This document shows positions 22,024-31,280 of a stretch of 64,000 nt of DNA, piece by piece. Every line of letters starts with the position of its first letter. Position 1 is the stretch's first letter. The stretch covers positions 9,774,501-9,838,500 of the forward strand of contig CM066916.1 of NCBI GenBank assembly GCA_033964015.1, written 5' to 3'. The translations under genes were made by a program, and so were the position numbers. Source of the stretch: Scolanthus callimorphus. Lineage: Eukaryota; Cnidaria; Anthozoa; Actiniaria; Edwardsiidae. The notes beneath the pieces were generated by a model. It had not been told where the DNA came from, ran no database searches, and saw only the letters and a program-made list of their open reading frames with translations.

Positions 22024-25000
22024 TTATCGTCGCTGATTTCTTCTGATCATCATCAGATCTCTTCTGATCATCATCTCTGTGAATTTCAACGACTGAAAAT
22101 TATTATGAAATGCGTACCATACAATGCCTTTCATGTCGATCGTGTTTCCAAGATACTGGCCGTTCAGGTTCGTGTTAAGGCAGTCGACAAACCACCAACC
22201 CGCCTTAAAATTTTGAGCACAGTCATTATCACGATCGGGAGTTGAAAACTTCATTGCATTGTGAACTTTCAACGAGTCTCCGGCGGAACCGCTAAAATTA
22301 TTCACAAAGAGCTCAAAACCACGTGACTCATTCAGTATTCTGAAACTGCCATATTTTGCAACTTTTCGCTCTCCTCCCCAGGTCTGTAACTCCACACGCA
22401 GCACTGTTGTACTTGATCTCGTTAGCCAGTTAATTTTGTCGTTTCCAAGCCAAAACTCGTCAGTCAGGTTCCCAAAACCTGTTTGTAGAGGTCCCAGTTT
22501 TGATTGAAGTCGATGGCGCCATCTTTCCGCCGCTGAAACACAGTCCACCCTCCTCCGTCGGTTGTCATATCACAGTAGACGGGAAAATCGTCCCGCCCAT
22601 TGGGGTTTATGTCATAGACGCCACTCTGAGTCGTATTGGCAGAGCGATAGAGGTCCAGACAGTCTGCAGAATCATATAAGCTTAGTTAGTAGAGGGAGAC
22701 TTACTCATGATATAAGGAATAGCCTGCGGTTTTTTGTGTGTTTTCCGAGACGATCTCATCGGCGACAGCGCGGCCATTTATCAAACATCTCGCTCTCGCC
22801 GATGAGATAGAAAACACAAAAAACGCCAGCACGCAGGCTAGAGCGGATTTCGTATGACTGCGAAAAGTGCCGCGGCAAAGTTGTGCCGCGCCGCGACTGT
22901 GACCGTACCGCGACTACGCGATTTCATTCCGTATCTACAGCATGCCAGGTTCCGTGCCGCCGCCGCGACAGTACCGCGCCGTGTCACGGTACTTTTGCCG
23001 TCATACGAAATCTGTTCTATATAAGGGAGGTGTATATAAAGTGGACAGCGGGTGTGGAAATCAGACACACGTTTTTAAACAATGGCAGATGGACCCCACC
23101 AAGAAAAAATGTATCTTTTACTGCATTTTGTCAAATTTGTGCTTTGAGGAGTTCTAGGCAGCTAATTTATGTATCTTGACACTATAAGAAGTTGGCACGA
23201 GAATTCTGAACTTTTGCATAGTAACAAAAGTATGAAAGGTTTACTTTTGATATTTGCAGCAAAATTTTGAAAAAGAAAACTGAAAATGCAGGGGGAATTT
23301 AAAGTTCATAATAATCTTTAGTAAATTCTTTGGTCGTTTTCATTTGTGTATGTTCACGCATACTTGTGCAAGCATCGTAGCCGGTTAATTTTTATCACTC
23401 GAAAATTAAATAGAAACGTACCTCTATAATACGTAAGGCTCTCCTTGCCAAGGCCTTTACAGTTTTCCATTACTCGTTTTCCCAAAGAGTTGGTACAGTT
23501 TCTCTCACGTGTTTTTGTGCTGTTTGCGTATGTCAAGTTTGTGAACGTCCAGGAACCCCATTCTGACCACCTAGGGTAATGCTGGCTTGTTTCTTTGGTA
23601 CCTGGAGGAAATAGACCATTAGTAGTTCGTATGTCACGTGGTCGTACTAGAGCAGAAAATTAAAACATAGCTGATCTGGGTTTTCGGGAGATTTACATTC
23701 TCAACCCAGAGTTCCCCGGCTCGTCACCTCGCGAGGGAGGCTCTGGTGACAGCCACCGACGCATGCGTAAAAGGAAATGGTGGCTTTTATGCCTCACAAT
23801 TACTTTAGAACGTTAAGTAGAAGGCATAGGTTGAAAAGACGACTAGGAAACGAATGCCAGTGTTATTTTGACAGATACGTCTTTATGAAGCGAGATTAAA
23901 CTATTTTATGTGCGCGTGCGCGCCATTTCAGCCAATCAGCGAAGGCCCTCAAATGGATGTCACCATAGCCTCCCCTGCGAGGCGACGAGGCCGGGGAGTC
24001 CTGAGTTCGAGAATGGGAGATCTACAAAAAAGGCGGCCAGCCATTGACGCATGCGCGGGATTTGACACAGAACCGTAGAGAGAACATTCTCGTACTTAGA
24101 GCTCCCCGGCTCGTCTGCTCGCAGGGGAGGCTCTGAGGGCATCCATTTGAAGACCGTCACTGATTGGCTGATTTTGAGCGTTGGAGCATGCGCTTAAATG
24201 TTTTTCTCTCAGCGGCTCTGCATTTAATCTCGCACATGCGTCAGTGGCTGTCACCAGAGCCGCGCAACCTCGTACCCAGAGCCCGTCATCTTTTGGCCAG
24301 CGGCAAGATTCAGGGCCCTGGGGGAATCCGATTTGTGAGCATGCGTGGTAGGTCAAAAACGTAACGAACATTCATACAACAATCAAACCGGAAACCCAGA
24401 ATCTGGGTTTTAAAAAAATCGATTCCCCCAGAGCCCTGAATCTTGCCGCTGGCCAAAAGATGACGGGCTCTGGGTACGAGATTGCAGAGCCGCGAGGTTA
24501 CGAGCCGGGGAGCTCTGGGTTCAAGAGTGTGAAGAGAAGGAACTTTCTGCTCATACCCAAACTTTCAAAATCAATCAAAGGGGTGGCGAATGGTCAATGC
24601 GAGAAATTCCGAAAACGCGACAACGCCGTTTTCAAAATCCGAGATCGAGAATATTATTTTCAAAAATCCGAGACTCAAGCACAATGACAAACGGGAAAAT
24701 CCGATCAAGATCCGAGACGATCTGAAGAAAAAATCCGAGATCGGAGAACGGCAAATTCGAGAACGCCTAAAATTTCAGGATTTTTTTTTAATTAAAAAAA
24801 AAAAATTCTGCCGTACCGGTCCATGCAAATATGTAATGAGAATGAGTAAGCCCCCTAGATGAGCCAGGCGTGCTCTTGGGGCAAACTAAAAAAAATATGT
24901 TTAAATTAAAAAAAAAAGGAGAAGAAACAGTTTTTTCGAGGAACCATTCGCCACCACAGTTAGCCGTTACCAGAACCTCTCCCGCGAGGTTTTAAGAAAG

Positions 25001-25620
25001 CCCGGGAGAGATTGGTAGAATGCGAGAATGACAAAAAAATCTCCTAGACGTTTCACTGATTTGTGCAGAATTGCGGTGGAAAATATTGATAAAAGTAATA
25101 TTCACTGTAACGTTTCACAAATCAGTAGGGCAGCAAGCCTGTGCTGTAGACGTGAAAACATGTGTCAGCTAACAGAAGGAATTACTCGTCCCAGCCAGCA
25201 AAAGAAAAGCTGATTTTGCTTGAAAACAAAAGGCTGACAGACAAATGCTGAAAAATTCACTAACGAGAGGTTTTTGCCGGTATACTGATTCACGCTCGAG
25301 GATGCAACGTCCTTGCGAAAGCTTCCCAAAGTTCACCAGCATCAGAATTTTATGGGCATCGGTTAAACGTAGCGCAACATAAGCATGTTTAATATAGTGT
25401 GCTATGATGTATACACACCTGTGTGCACTTTCTCTTCCGGTTGCCCTCTTACTTCTTCTCTCGCGCTCAGCAACAGTGGCAGAGTTATAGTTCCTGCCAA
25501 CAGAGTAGCTCCTACCAGCAATGCCGCGATTACAGCAACGATGCGCCTTTTTCGTCTTCCTTTAACGGTGACCAGATGAGAAGCGTCTTGGATCTCCTCT
25601 TGAACGGTCGTTTTCATCAT
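22024..25620 (-). CDS. Type II membrane protein: TM, degenerate TSP1, fibrinogen C-terminal domain (frameshifted)
   Basis: Three exons: 25620-25419, 23601-23422 and 22663-22024, with phases 1-1. Exon 1 (67 codons) has a basic stretch GRRKRR then a hydrophobic anchor [20 protein letters not shown] and no cleavage site, so a type II surface protein is likely. Exon 2 encodes WSEWGSW then RTRERNC-like residues: the TSP1 tryptophans remain but most cysteines are missing. Exon 3 is a fibrinogen-related domain with [44 protein letters not shown] and [10 protein letters not shown]. Near 22481-22487 one base is missing: upstream frame reads LYKQ then a stop, while [12 protein letters not shown] continues in the next frame. 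It is either a sequencing error or a broken gene. The tail after MMIRR comes from a short tandem duplication. The family usually acts in recognition or adhesion. Confidence 0.75.
22720..22841. repeat. Inverted repeat with TAGCCTGCG ends
   Basis: TAGCCTGCGGTTTTTTGTGT and its near reverse complement ending CGCAGGCTA bracket a short palindrome with CTCATCGGCGA. It lies in the intron between exons 2 and 3 of the fibrinogen-domain gene and abuts the next MITE. Confidence 0.65.
22841..23019. mobile_element. MITE, AGAGCAGATTTCGTATGACT family, copy 2
   Basis: The left end GAGCGGATTTCGTATGACTG and the right end GTCATACGAAATCTGTTCT match the copy at 6297-6449. The interior is rich in CCGCGAC repeats. 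Confidence 0.7.
23700..24010. mobile_element. MITE, AGAGCTCCCCGGCTCG family, copy 2
   Basis: CCCAGAGTTCCCCGGCTCG at the left and CGAGGCCGGGGAGTCCTGAG at the right form the inverted ends. The interior carries CGACGCATGCG and CCAATCAGCGAAGGCCCTC as in other copies. Confidence 0.65.
24098..24525. mobile_element. MITE nested inside another MITE
   Basis: The outer element starts AGAGCTCCCCGGCTCG and ends CGAGCCGGGGAGCTCTGGG. It is split by an inner palindromic element at about 24268-24482, whose ends are GTACCCAGAGCCCGTCATC and GATGACGGGCTCTGGGTAC. The inner arms (TTTTGGCCAGCGGCAAGATT and its complement) are nearly perfect, which suggests a recent insertion. Confidence 0.65.
24590..24790. repeat. 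Degenerate AATCCGAGATCGAGAA tandem repeats
   Basis: Variants of AAATCCGAGA and AATTCGAGAACG recur irregularly. The resulting open frames are low complexity (Lys/Arg/Glu) and are not treated as genes. Confidence 0.5.
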
Positions 25621-26575
25621 TTCGATTTTCTAGTAAACTTACGCACAACGCGCGCGCTCCTAAAAACGACAGGTTGTTTCTCCGAGTTTCTCTTCAATTC
25701 AGTCAATAACCAAGTCAGATTCGCCCAATATCATACAACCGCAACACTATATTCGACTTTTTTTGCATTCGAACTCTATAAGAGCTAGACCTCTAGTGAA
25801 AATGCGTTGTCCGAGCAGATCCTTCTTTGGTGACTATGCCATAATAAAATGTCTTTCTCCTCAATACTTTAATCCCAAAACTTCCACATCTAAAGCCTTG
25901 TAAACATACTTTGAAATCGGCACGAGGCTTTGGTGAATCCATTTGACATAACTTTGAGCCAAATTGTTTTCGCTGTCTGACAAAGACAAAAACAATTAAC
26001 TTAATTTTTTCCCCTCCATGATTTAATCCCGAAAACGTTATGGCTAAAGCCTGACAAAGCCAAGGCAACCATTTATCAACTTAAGCTCTAATCCATAGCA
26101 AAGAAGTAAGATGTTTTATTGATGGGCGAAATTTGAATGCGCTGTGGGTCACATTTAAATGAATACCTCTCGTCGACTAGCGCTCGCGCCTTAGCTACAG
26201 TTCTAGACGAAACGTTTTCGGGTGTTCTTTGTAACGGAGAGCACGAATTGGAAATCAGTATTGAACGGGGGAATTAGAATTGTGAACTGGGAAAAAGAAT
26301 AGAACGTGATAAAAAGAAGCATGATATCCCTATATTATAAAATAGCTAAGATAGTACGCGCGCTCTGATTGGCTGAGAGCTGTGCATTCTCACGTTATAA
26401 ACGCACGGCAGATGCAATACTATTTTATAAAAGCAATAAAAAGTGGATTTTTATTGCTTAAGTAAATTCCCCCACTGTCTACAATAATGAAATGAATTAG
26501 ACGTTAGTCATTTGCGAAAGAGTGGCCTAGACGATGTGATTAGGGATCAATAGTCAGTTTATACACCCCCGAGAT
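25621..26575. other. Upstream region of fibrinogen-domain gene, no gene seen
   Basis: This is 5' flanking DNA of the minus-strand TM/TSP1/fibrinogen gene. No recognisable exon, repeat family or strong promoter motif was identified. Confidence 0.4.
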
Positions 26576-26579
26576 CATG

Positions 26580-26645
26580 GGGTCTCTATTAACTCAGTTG
26601 ATAGAGCGTCTCACTAGTATCGTGGGTTCGAATCCAAACAGAGTC
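26580..26645 (+). repeat. tRNA-derived SINE head or tRNA pseudogene
   Basis: TAACTCAGTTGATAGAGCG matches an A box and GGGTTCGAATCC matches a B box at normal tRNA spacing, with CACTAGTATC between. The acceptor ends do not pair convincingly, so a working tRNA is unlikely. The two boxes would form a type 2 RNA polymerase III promoter. Confidence 0.55.
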
Positions 26646-26904
26646 ATGCCGGGCCAAGGCGGAGAACACTTTACACATACGCTTTAAAAAATCAGCGCAC
26701 CGAATCGCGTGAGTAATTATACTAAATAAATTTAATCGTAAAAATATTAACGTTTTGGAAAAAAAGGTCTCAGCAAACCTTCGTTGAGCTGGTTTAGAGT
26801 AAGCATGATCGAAACTTCATGTCGCGAAGTTGTTTCGATCATTGTTAGAGTCATGATGTTTCAAGCAAATGCGCTCACTCTGGTCAAGTGAACATGTTTT
26901 TTGC

Positions 26905-27164
26905 AATTTATCAAACATGAAACAGCATATTTCATCAGGATTTCCAAACACCGTCAAGTGGTCTGGAGAAAACGCGCCCAAGCCGAGTTTTTGAGACTTT
27001 GAGGTGTTTGGGAATCTTTCTTCCTAGTTGGAGAGTAGTTTTAGGTCGCGAAACCCGAGTTTGCTTCCGCGTAGCCGCCATCTTGGATTGGTCACAAATC
27101 CAAGATGGCGACCTCGCGAAAACTCGGGTATCTCGACCTACAACTACTCTCTGCGAGCAGGCTA
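26905..27164. repeat. Two adjacent MITE fragments, second with paired YY1-like motifs
   Basis: 26905-27020 carries ATCAAACATGAAACAGC and TTTCATCAGGATTTCC, shared with 46370-46510. 27026-27164 is a palindrome whose centre reads GCCGCCATCTTGGATTGG then CAAATCCAAGATGGCGAC. These motifs belong to a repeat, so they are not evidence for a start codon here. Confidence 0.6.
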
Positions 27165-27179
27165 GTTTACAATGAATTT

Positions 27180-30100
27180 CTAGCTATCTCTCCTTTTACA
27201 TTGCGCTTTTTCATAGTCTTTTTCACTCCAAACTTTATATTTCACGTCAAAAGGTCTGTAGCCATCGAATCCGCGGTATCCGCGATAGCTAACTATAATA
27301 CCGCAGACCTGAAACTCTCCTCCTTTGCCGTATGACGCCACAGTCAACGTATGAAACCCTGGAAAGACATCGGTTTCCAAGGGCAACACACGAGTCTGAT
27401 ACATATGGTGCCCGCAAAAGTTCGTTTTCATGTGCACAGCGGCCTTCTCCTCTTCGTCTACCCATGCGCGCGCAGTTGCTTTGTTGTCTTTTGAGCGAAA
27501 GACAATCGAGACAGATCTTAACTGTTCTTCTCCGCTGCGTGTTTCCAGCAAGTCCTCTTGCTCAACGGCTGGGACATAGAATCTCATTTTCAGTACTCCA
27601 TGATTCGAAGTTGTAGACCAGCCTCCATACGCGTCTGTACGAAAAGGCAAGTGGCCAGTTTTCATTTTTTCCTCTCTAGGGCTTACAAAGCTAAAGCTAG
27701 CATTCTTGGTGATATTGACGTCCAAAGTCTGGATAAGCTTCTTTCCCCAGTTCGGTACCAAATAGGAAAAGCATATCGAATTATGGAGCTCTTCATCCAT
27801 AACTAAAGGATCGGAAAACAGAGGCTCGGGAAGTACCGCCGTCACAACCGGACGTTCTTCGGGTTCATTCTCAAGTAACTCTTTAATATATTCTGACATC
27901 ATATATAATGTCTGCGCATGCACCACTCGACTGACATGCGACCCATCACTGTGGAACAAGTTTGAATCTTCGAGCCTGCGTTTCCAGCCTTTACCAATCA
28001 GCGGACATGCTACTTCCCGCAAACTGAACCTCGTTATGCCATAATGCTCAGCTAGATGCCGCTGACCGAGAACCTCCATGTTACGACATCCTGTGTTCAT
28101 GATTTCGTCGTTTAGAAGAGCTCTATCAACAAAATCAATGTAGAACACCACAGGCAGAGACGCAATTTGAAGTACCCGCCGAGTTAGCTGCTCTAGGGGC
28201 TCCGAGGCGGTGCCAAAACGAAAGCCATAGTCATTGACTGACAGTTCTACTAGAACCAGATCGGGAAGATTATCCTTTGATAAGAAATTTTGCAGGCAGA
28301 ACGTGAAGAAGTCACTACCGGTGCCTCCTATTGCCACCCTAGTGTACGTCATTTTTGAACCTAGAATGGAAATAGTAGAAAAATTGTTAAATGCACTAGT
28401 CAGTTTCTCTGCTAGATAAATGACATAAACCCATAGTGGTTGTAGCGGTGAACATTTCGCTATATCGGTTTTTCAAGTTAAAGCTGGAAAGATCACAGTG
28501 GATATTCTTTCAAAGCGAGATGGCTACCTCCTAAAGCAAGCTTCCAAAAGGCGTGGTCTCTCGTGCTCGATGATCGCGCGACTAGCGAGTAATGTTTGCG
28601 CTCGCGAAAATAGATCCCCGAGCATATGGAACTCCCTACACTCTTCTAACGTGTTGCAGCGGTTAGTTTGTCATCCTGTACAGACCATCCTGTACCGACC
28701 ATCCTGTACAGACCATCCTGTACATACCAACCTGTACAGACCATCCTGAACAGACCGACCTGTACAGACCATCCTGTACAGACCATCCTGTACAGACCAT
28801 CCTGTACCGACCATCCTGTACAGACCATCCTGTACACACCATCCTGTACCGACCATCCTGTACCGACCATCCTGTACCGACCATCCTGTACCGACCATCC
28901 TGTACCGACCATCCTGTACCGACCATCCTGTACCGACCATCCTGTACCGACCATCCTGTACCGACCATCCTGTACCGACCATCCTGTACCGACCATCCTG
29001 TACAGACCAACCTGTACAGACCATCCTGTACAGACCATCCTGTACAGACCATCCTGTACAGACCATCCTGTACCGACCATCCTGTACCGACCATCCTGTA
29101 CCGACCATCCTGTACAGACCATCCTGTACAGACCATCCTGTACCGACCAACCTGTACAGACCATCCTGTACCGACCATCCTGTACAGACCATCCTGTACC
29201 GACCATCCTGTACAGACCATCCTGTACCGACCAACCTGTACAGACCATCCTGTACAGACCATCCTGTACCGACCATCCTGTACCGACCATCCTGTACAGA
29301 CCATCCTGTACCGACCATCCTGTACAGACCATCCTGTACCGGCCAACCTGTACAGACCATCCTGTACAAACCATCCTGTACAGACCATCCTGTACAGACC
29401 ATCCTGTACAGACCATCCTGTACAGACCATCCTGTACCGACCATCCTGTACAGACCATCCTGTACAGACCAACCTGTACAGACCATCCTGTACAGACCAT
29501 CCTGTACAGACCATCCTGTACAAACCATCCTGTACAGACCATCCTGTACAAACCATCCTGTACCGACCATCCTGTACAGACCATCCTGTACAGACCATCC
29601 TGTACAGACCATCCTGTACAGACCAACCTGTACAGACCATCCTGTACAGACCATTCTGTACAAACCATCCTGTACAAACCATCCTGTACAAACCATCCTG
29701 TACACACCATCCTGTACAAACCATCCTGTACACACCATCCTGTACACACCATCCTGTACCGACCATCCTGTACAGACCATCCTGTACAGACCATCCTGTA
29801 TAGACCATCCTGTACAGACCATCCAGTACAGACCATCCTGTACAGACCATCCTGTACAGACCATTCTGTACAAACCATCCTGTACAAACCATCCTGTACA
29901 AACCATCCTGTACACACCATCCTGTACAAACCATCCTGTACACACCATCCTGTACAAACCATCCTGTACACACCATCCTGTACCGACCATCCTGTACAGA
30001 CCATCCTGTACAGACCATTCTGTACACACCATCCTGTACAAGCCATCCTGTACAGACAACTCTAACGGCGATAACTCTGTGTGTTGCCAAACATAACAAT

Positions 30101-30765
30101 TTTCAAGACTAAATCTCTTCGGTTAAATACTCTTCTTGTTTTAAATTTTAAAAATAGGTCAAACATAGTTTTGATGGTAACAATTCCACTTCAGGCCGAA
30201 TACATGTAAATGGTCAGACAAGCCTGTGGCCGCGCAGCACAAGTGCAGAAATGGAATTAAGGAGTTACCTTATGTGTAAGCTAAAGTGCTTATCCCATGT
30301 GTGCTTCTGGCGCGGGTTGTTCAAAGATGGGTTAAATTTAAACCAGGTTTAGTTCTGAACAAAACCATCAAGTCACCATGGTAATTAATCCTGGATTAGT
30401 GATAAACCACTTTCGAGCAACCGGACCCTGAGCGTGAACCCTATCTAAAAGACCTAAACTCTAAAAGACCATCCTATCTAAAAGACCTAAACTCTAAAAG
30501 ATCAAAATGTTGCTAACCTGTTTGCGGCTCAATGCAATTATTCCACCAGTGCGCGAAAGCTCTGTAATAGGCCTCATCCTGACGTTTTATCCCACCCCCT
30601 GCGGTGTTTGATCCCCCGATCACCAGCATATGTAGCGCTGTACCATTTAAAGCCTTTGATACAAAGTTTTCTAATCTTGCAGATGAGGGGGCGGCATGTA
30701 TTGCTCTGTCGAGGCTGGATTTTTTGGTTTTGTGTTCTTGTACTGTATGATCCATAAGAGTACAT
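27180..30765 (-). CDS. SGNH/GDSL-hydrolase-like protein (5' end not found)
   Basis: Two exons are supported: 30765-30518 and 28360-27180, joined in phase as EPQTGSKMTYTRVAIGG. The first holds the nucleophile block MLVIGGSNTAGGG (Ser in place of the GDS motif). The second holds VLVELSVNDYG (block III Asn) and FHSDGSHVSRVVH, whose Asp and His fit the catalytic D-x-x-H. After about residue 280 a beta-rich C-terminal region follows (ARAWVDEEEKAAVHMKTNF, YGKGGEFQVCGIIV). The fold is that of serine esterases acting on carbohydrate or lipid esters; the substrate is unknown. An acceptor precedes 30765 (TTTCAG|ATGTACTC), so an upstream exon may exist; otherwise the in-frame ATG at 30755 would be the start. 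The intron contains a 1.4-kb minisatellite. The stop is TAG at 27180. Confidence 0.8.
28671..30058. repeat. 14-bp minisatellite, ~99 units
   Basis: The unit is CCATCCTGTACMGA (M = A or C), with variants AACC for ATCC, CACA, CAAA and TTCTG. About 1,388 bases give about 99 units. Because 14 is not a multiple of three and the unit has no stops, several frames on both strands stay open for over 460 codons, reading a 14-residue cycle such as CTGWSVQDGLYRMV. It lies inside the SGNH-hydrolase intron. A block of CAAA/CACA variants occurs twice (about 29645-29755 and 29858-29980), which shows a higher-order duplication of about 210 bases. Confidence 0.95.
30305..30427. repeat. Small MITE with GGTTGNTCAAAG-like ends
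   Basis: GGGTTGTTCAAAGATGGGTT at the left and AAACCACTTTCGAGCAACCG at the right are imperfect inverted repeats around TTTAAACCAGG and CCTGGATTAG. Confidence 0.6.
30440..30506. repeat. Short tandem repeat CTAAAAGACCTAAACTCTAAAAGA
   Basis: A unit of CTAAAAGACCTAAACT plus CTAAAAGA occurs twice with the spacer CCATCCTA. It is immediately downstream of the SGNH exon ending at 30518. Confidence 0.55.
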
Positions 30766-31013
30766 CTGAAAGAATCGTAAGATCGTAATTTATTTATTTT
30801 AACCCTCGCATCATATGCATACCTTATCTTATAATAAAAAGTGACCCAGCTGTGGCCTTGACAAAGCGATTAGGTATGTTTGTCACATATAGATATAGTT
30901 GATGTGTGTGAGATGTATGTAAATTGAATTGAATACTGACCACTCTTGTAATTTAGCTGTTAAGCTACGAAAGAGTAATTAAACTGATTATTATTATTTT
31001 TATTTTATTTTTA

Positions 31014-31280
31014 ATAATAATAATCTTTATTGATAAAACTATAAGATTCAAGCTATTTACAAAAATGATTTTAAAATATTGATAATATGATTTTTAAAGA
31101 AATTGGTATTTACAAATAATAATCCCTAATTTTACTCTGCCCCATGCGATAACCTATACATATATCGTTTAAACTTTTGAATTGTTCATTTAAACCACGG
31201 ATTCTTGAGTAACTCTGATTCTCCTTCAGCAAACCAAACAGTGTGAGCAATTTTAATTTAGTATGGTCATATGGTTATTA
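31014..31280 (-). mobile_element. LINE-like 3' tail fragment
   Basis: The start TAATAATAATCTTTATTGAT matches the tail of the LINE at 19082. On the minus strand an open stretch reads LLTLFGLLKENQSYSRIRG. The protein is not recognised; assignment rests on the tail. Confidence 0.4.

Noticed and set aside
27105..27335. Plus-strand start ATGGCGACCTCGCG with YY1-like context
   Set aside because: The motif is half of a MITE palindrome, and the frame is antisense to the SGNH exon.
28671..30058. CRISPR-like array
   Set aside because: Units are contiguous 14-mers with no unique spacers, and the genome is eukaryotic.
28646..30099. Four overlapping open frames of 462-478 codons on both strands
   Set aside because: They are produced by a stop-free 14-bp minisatellite whose unit length rotates all three frames; no domain and no independent start or splice evidence.
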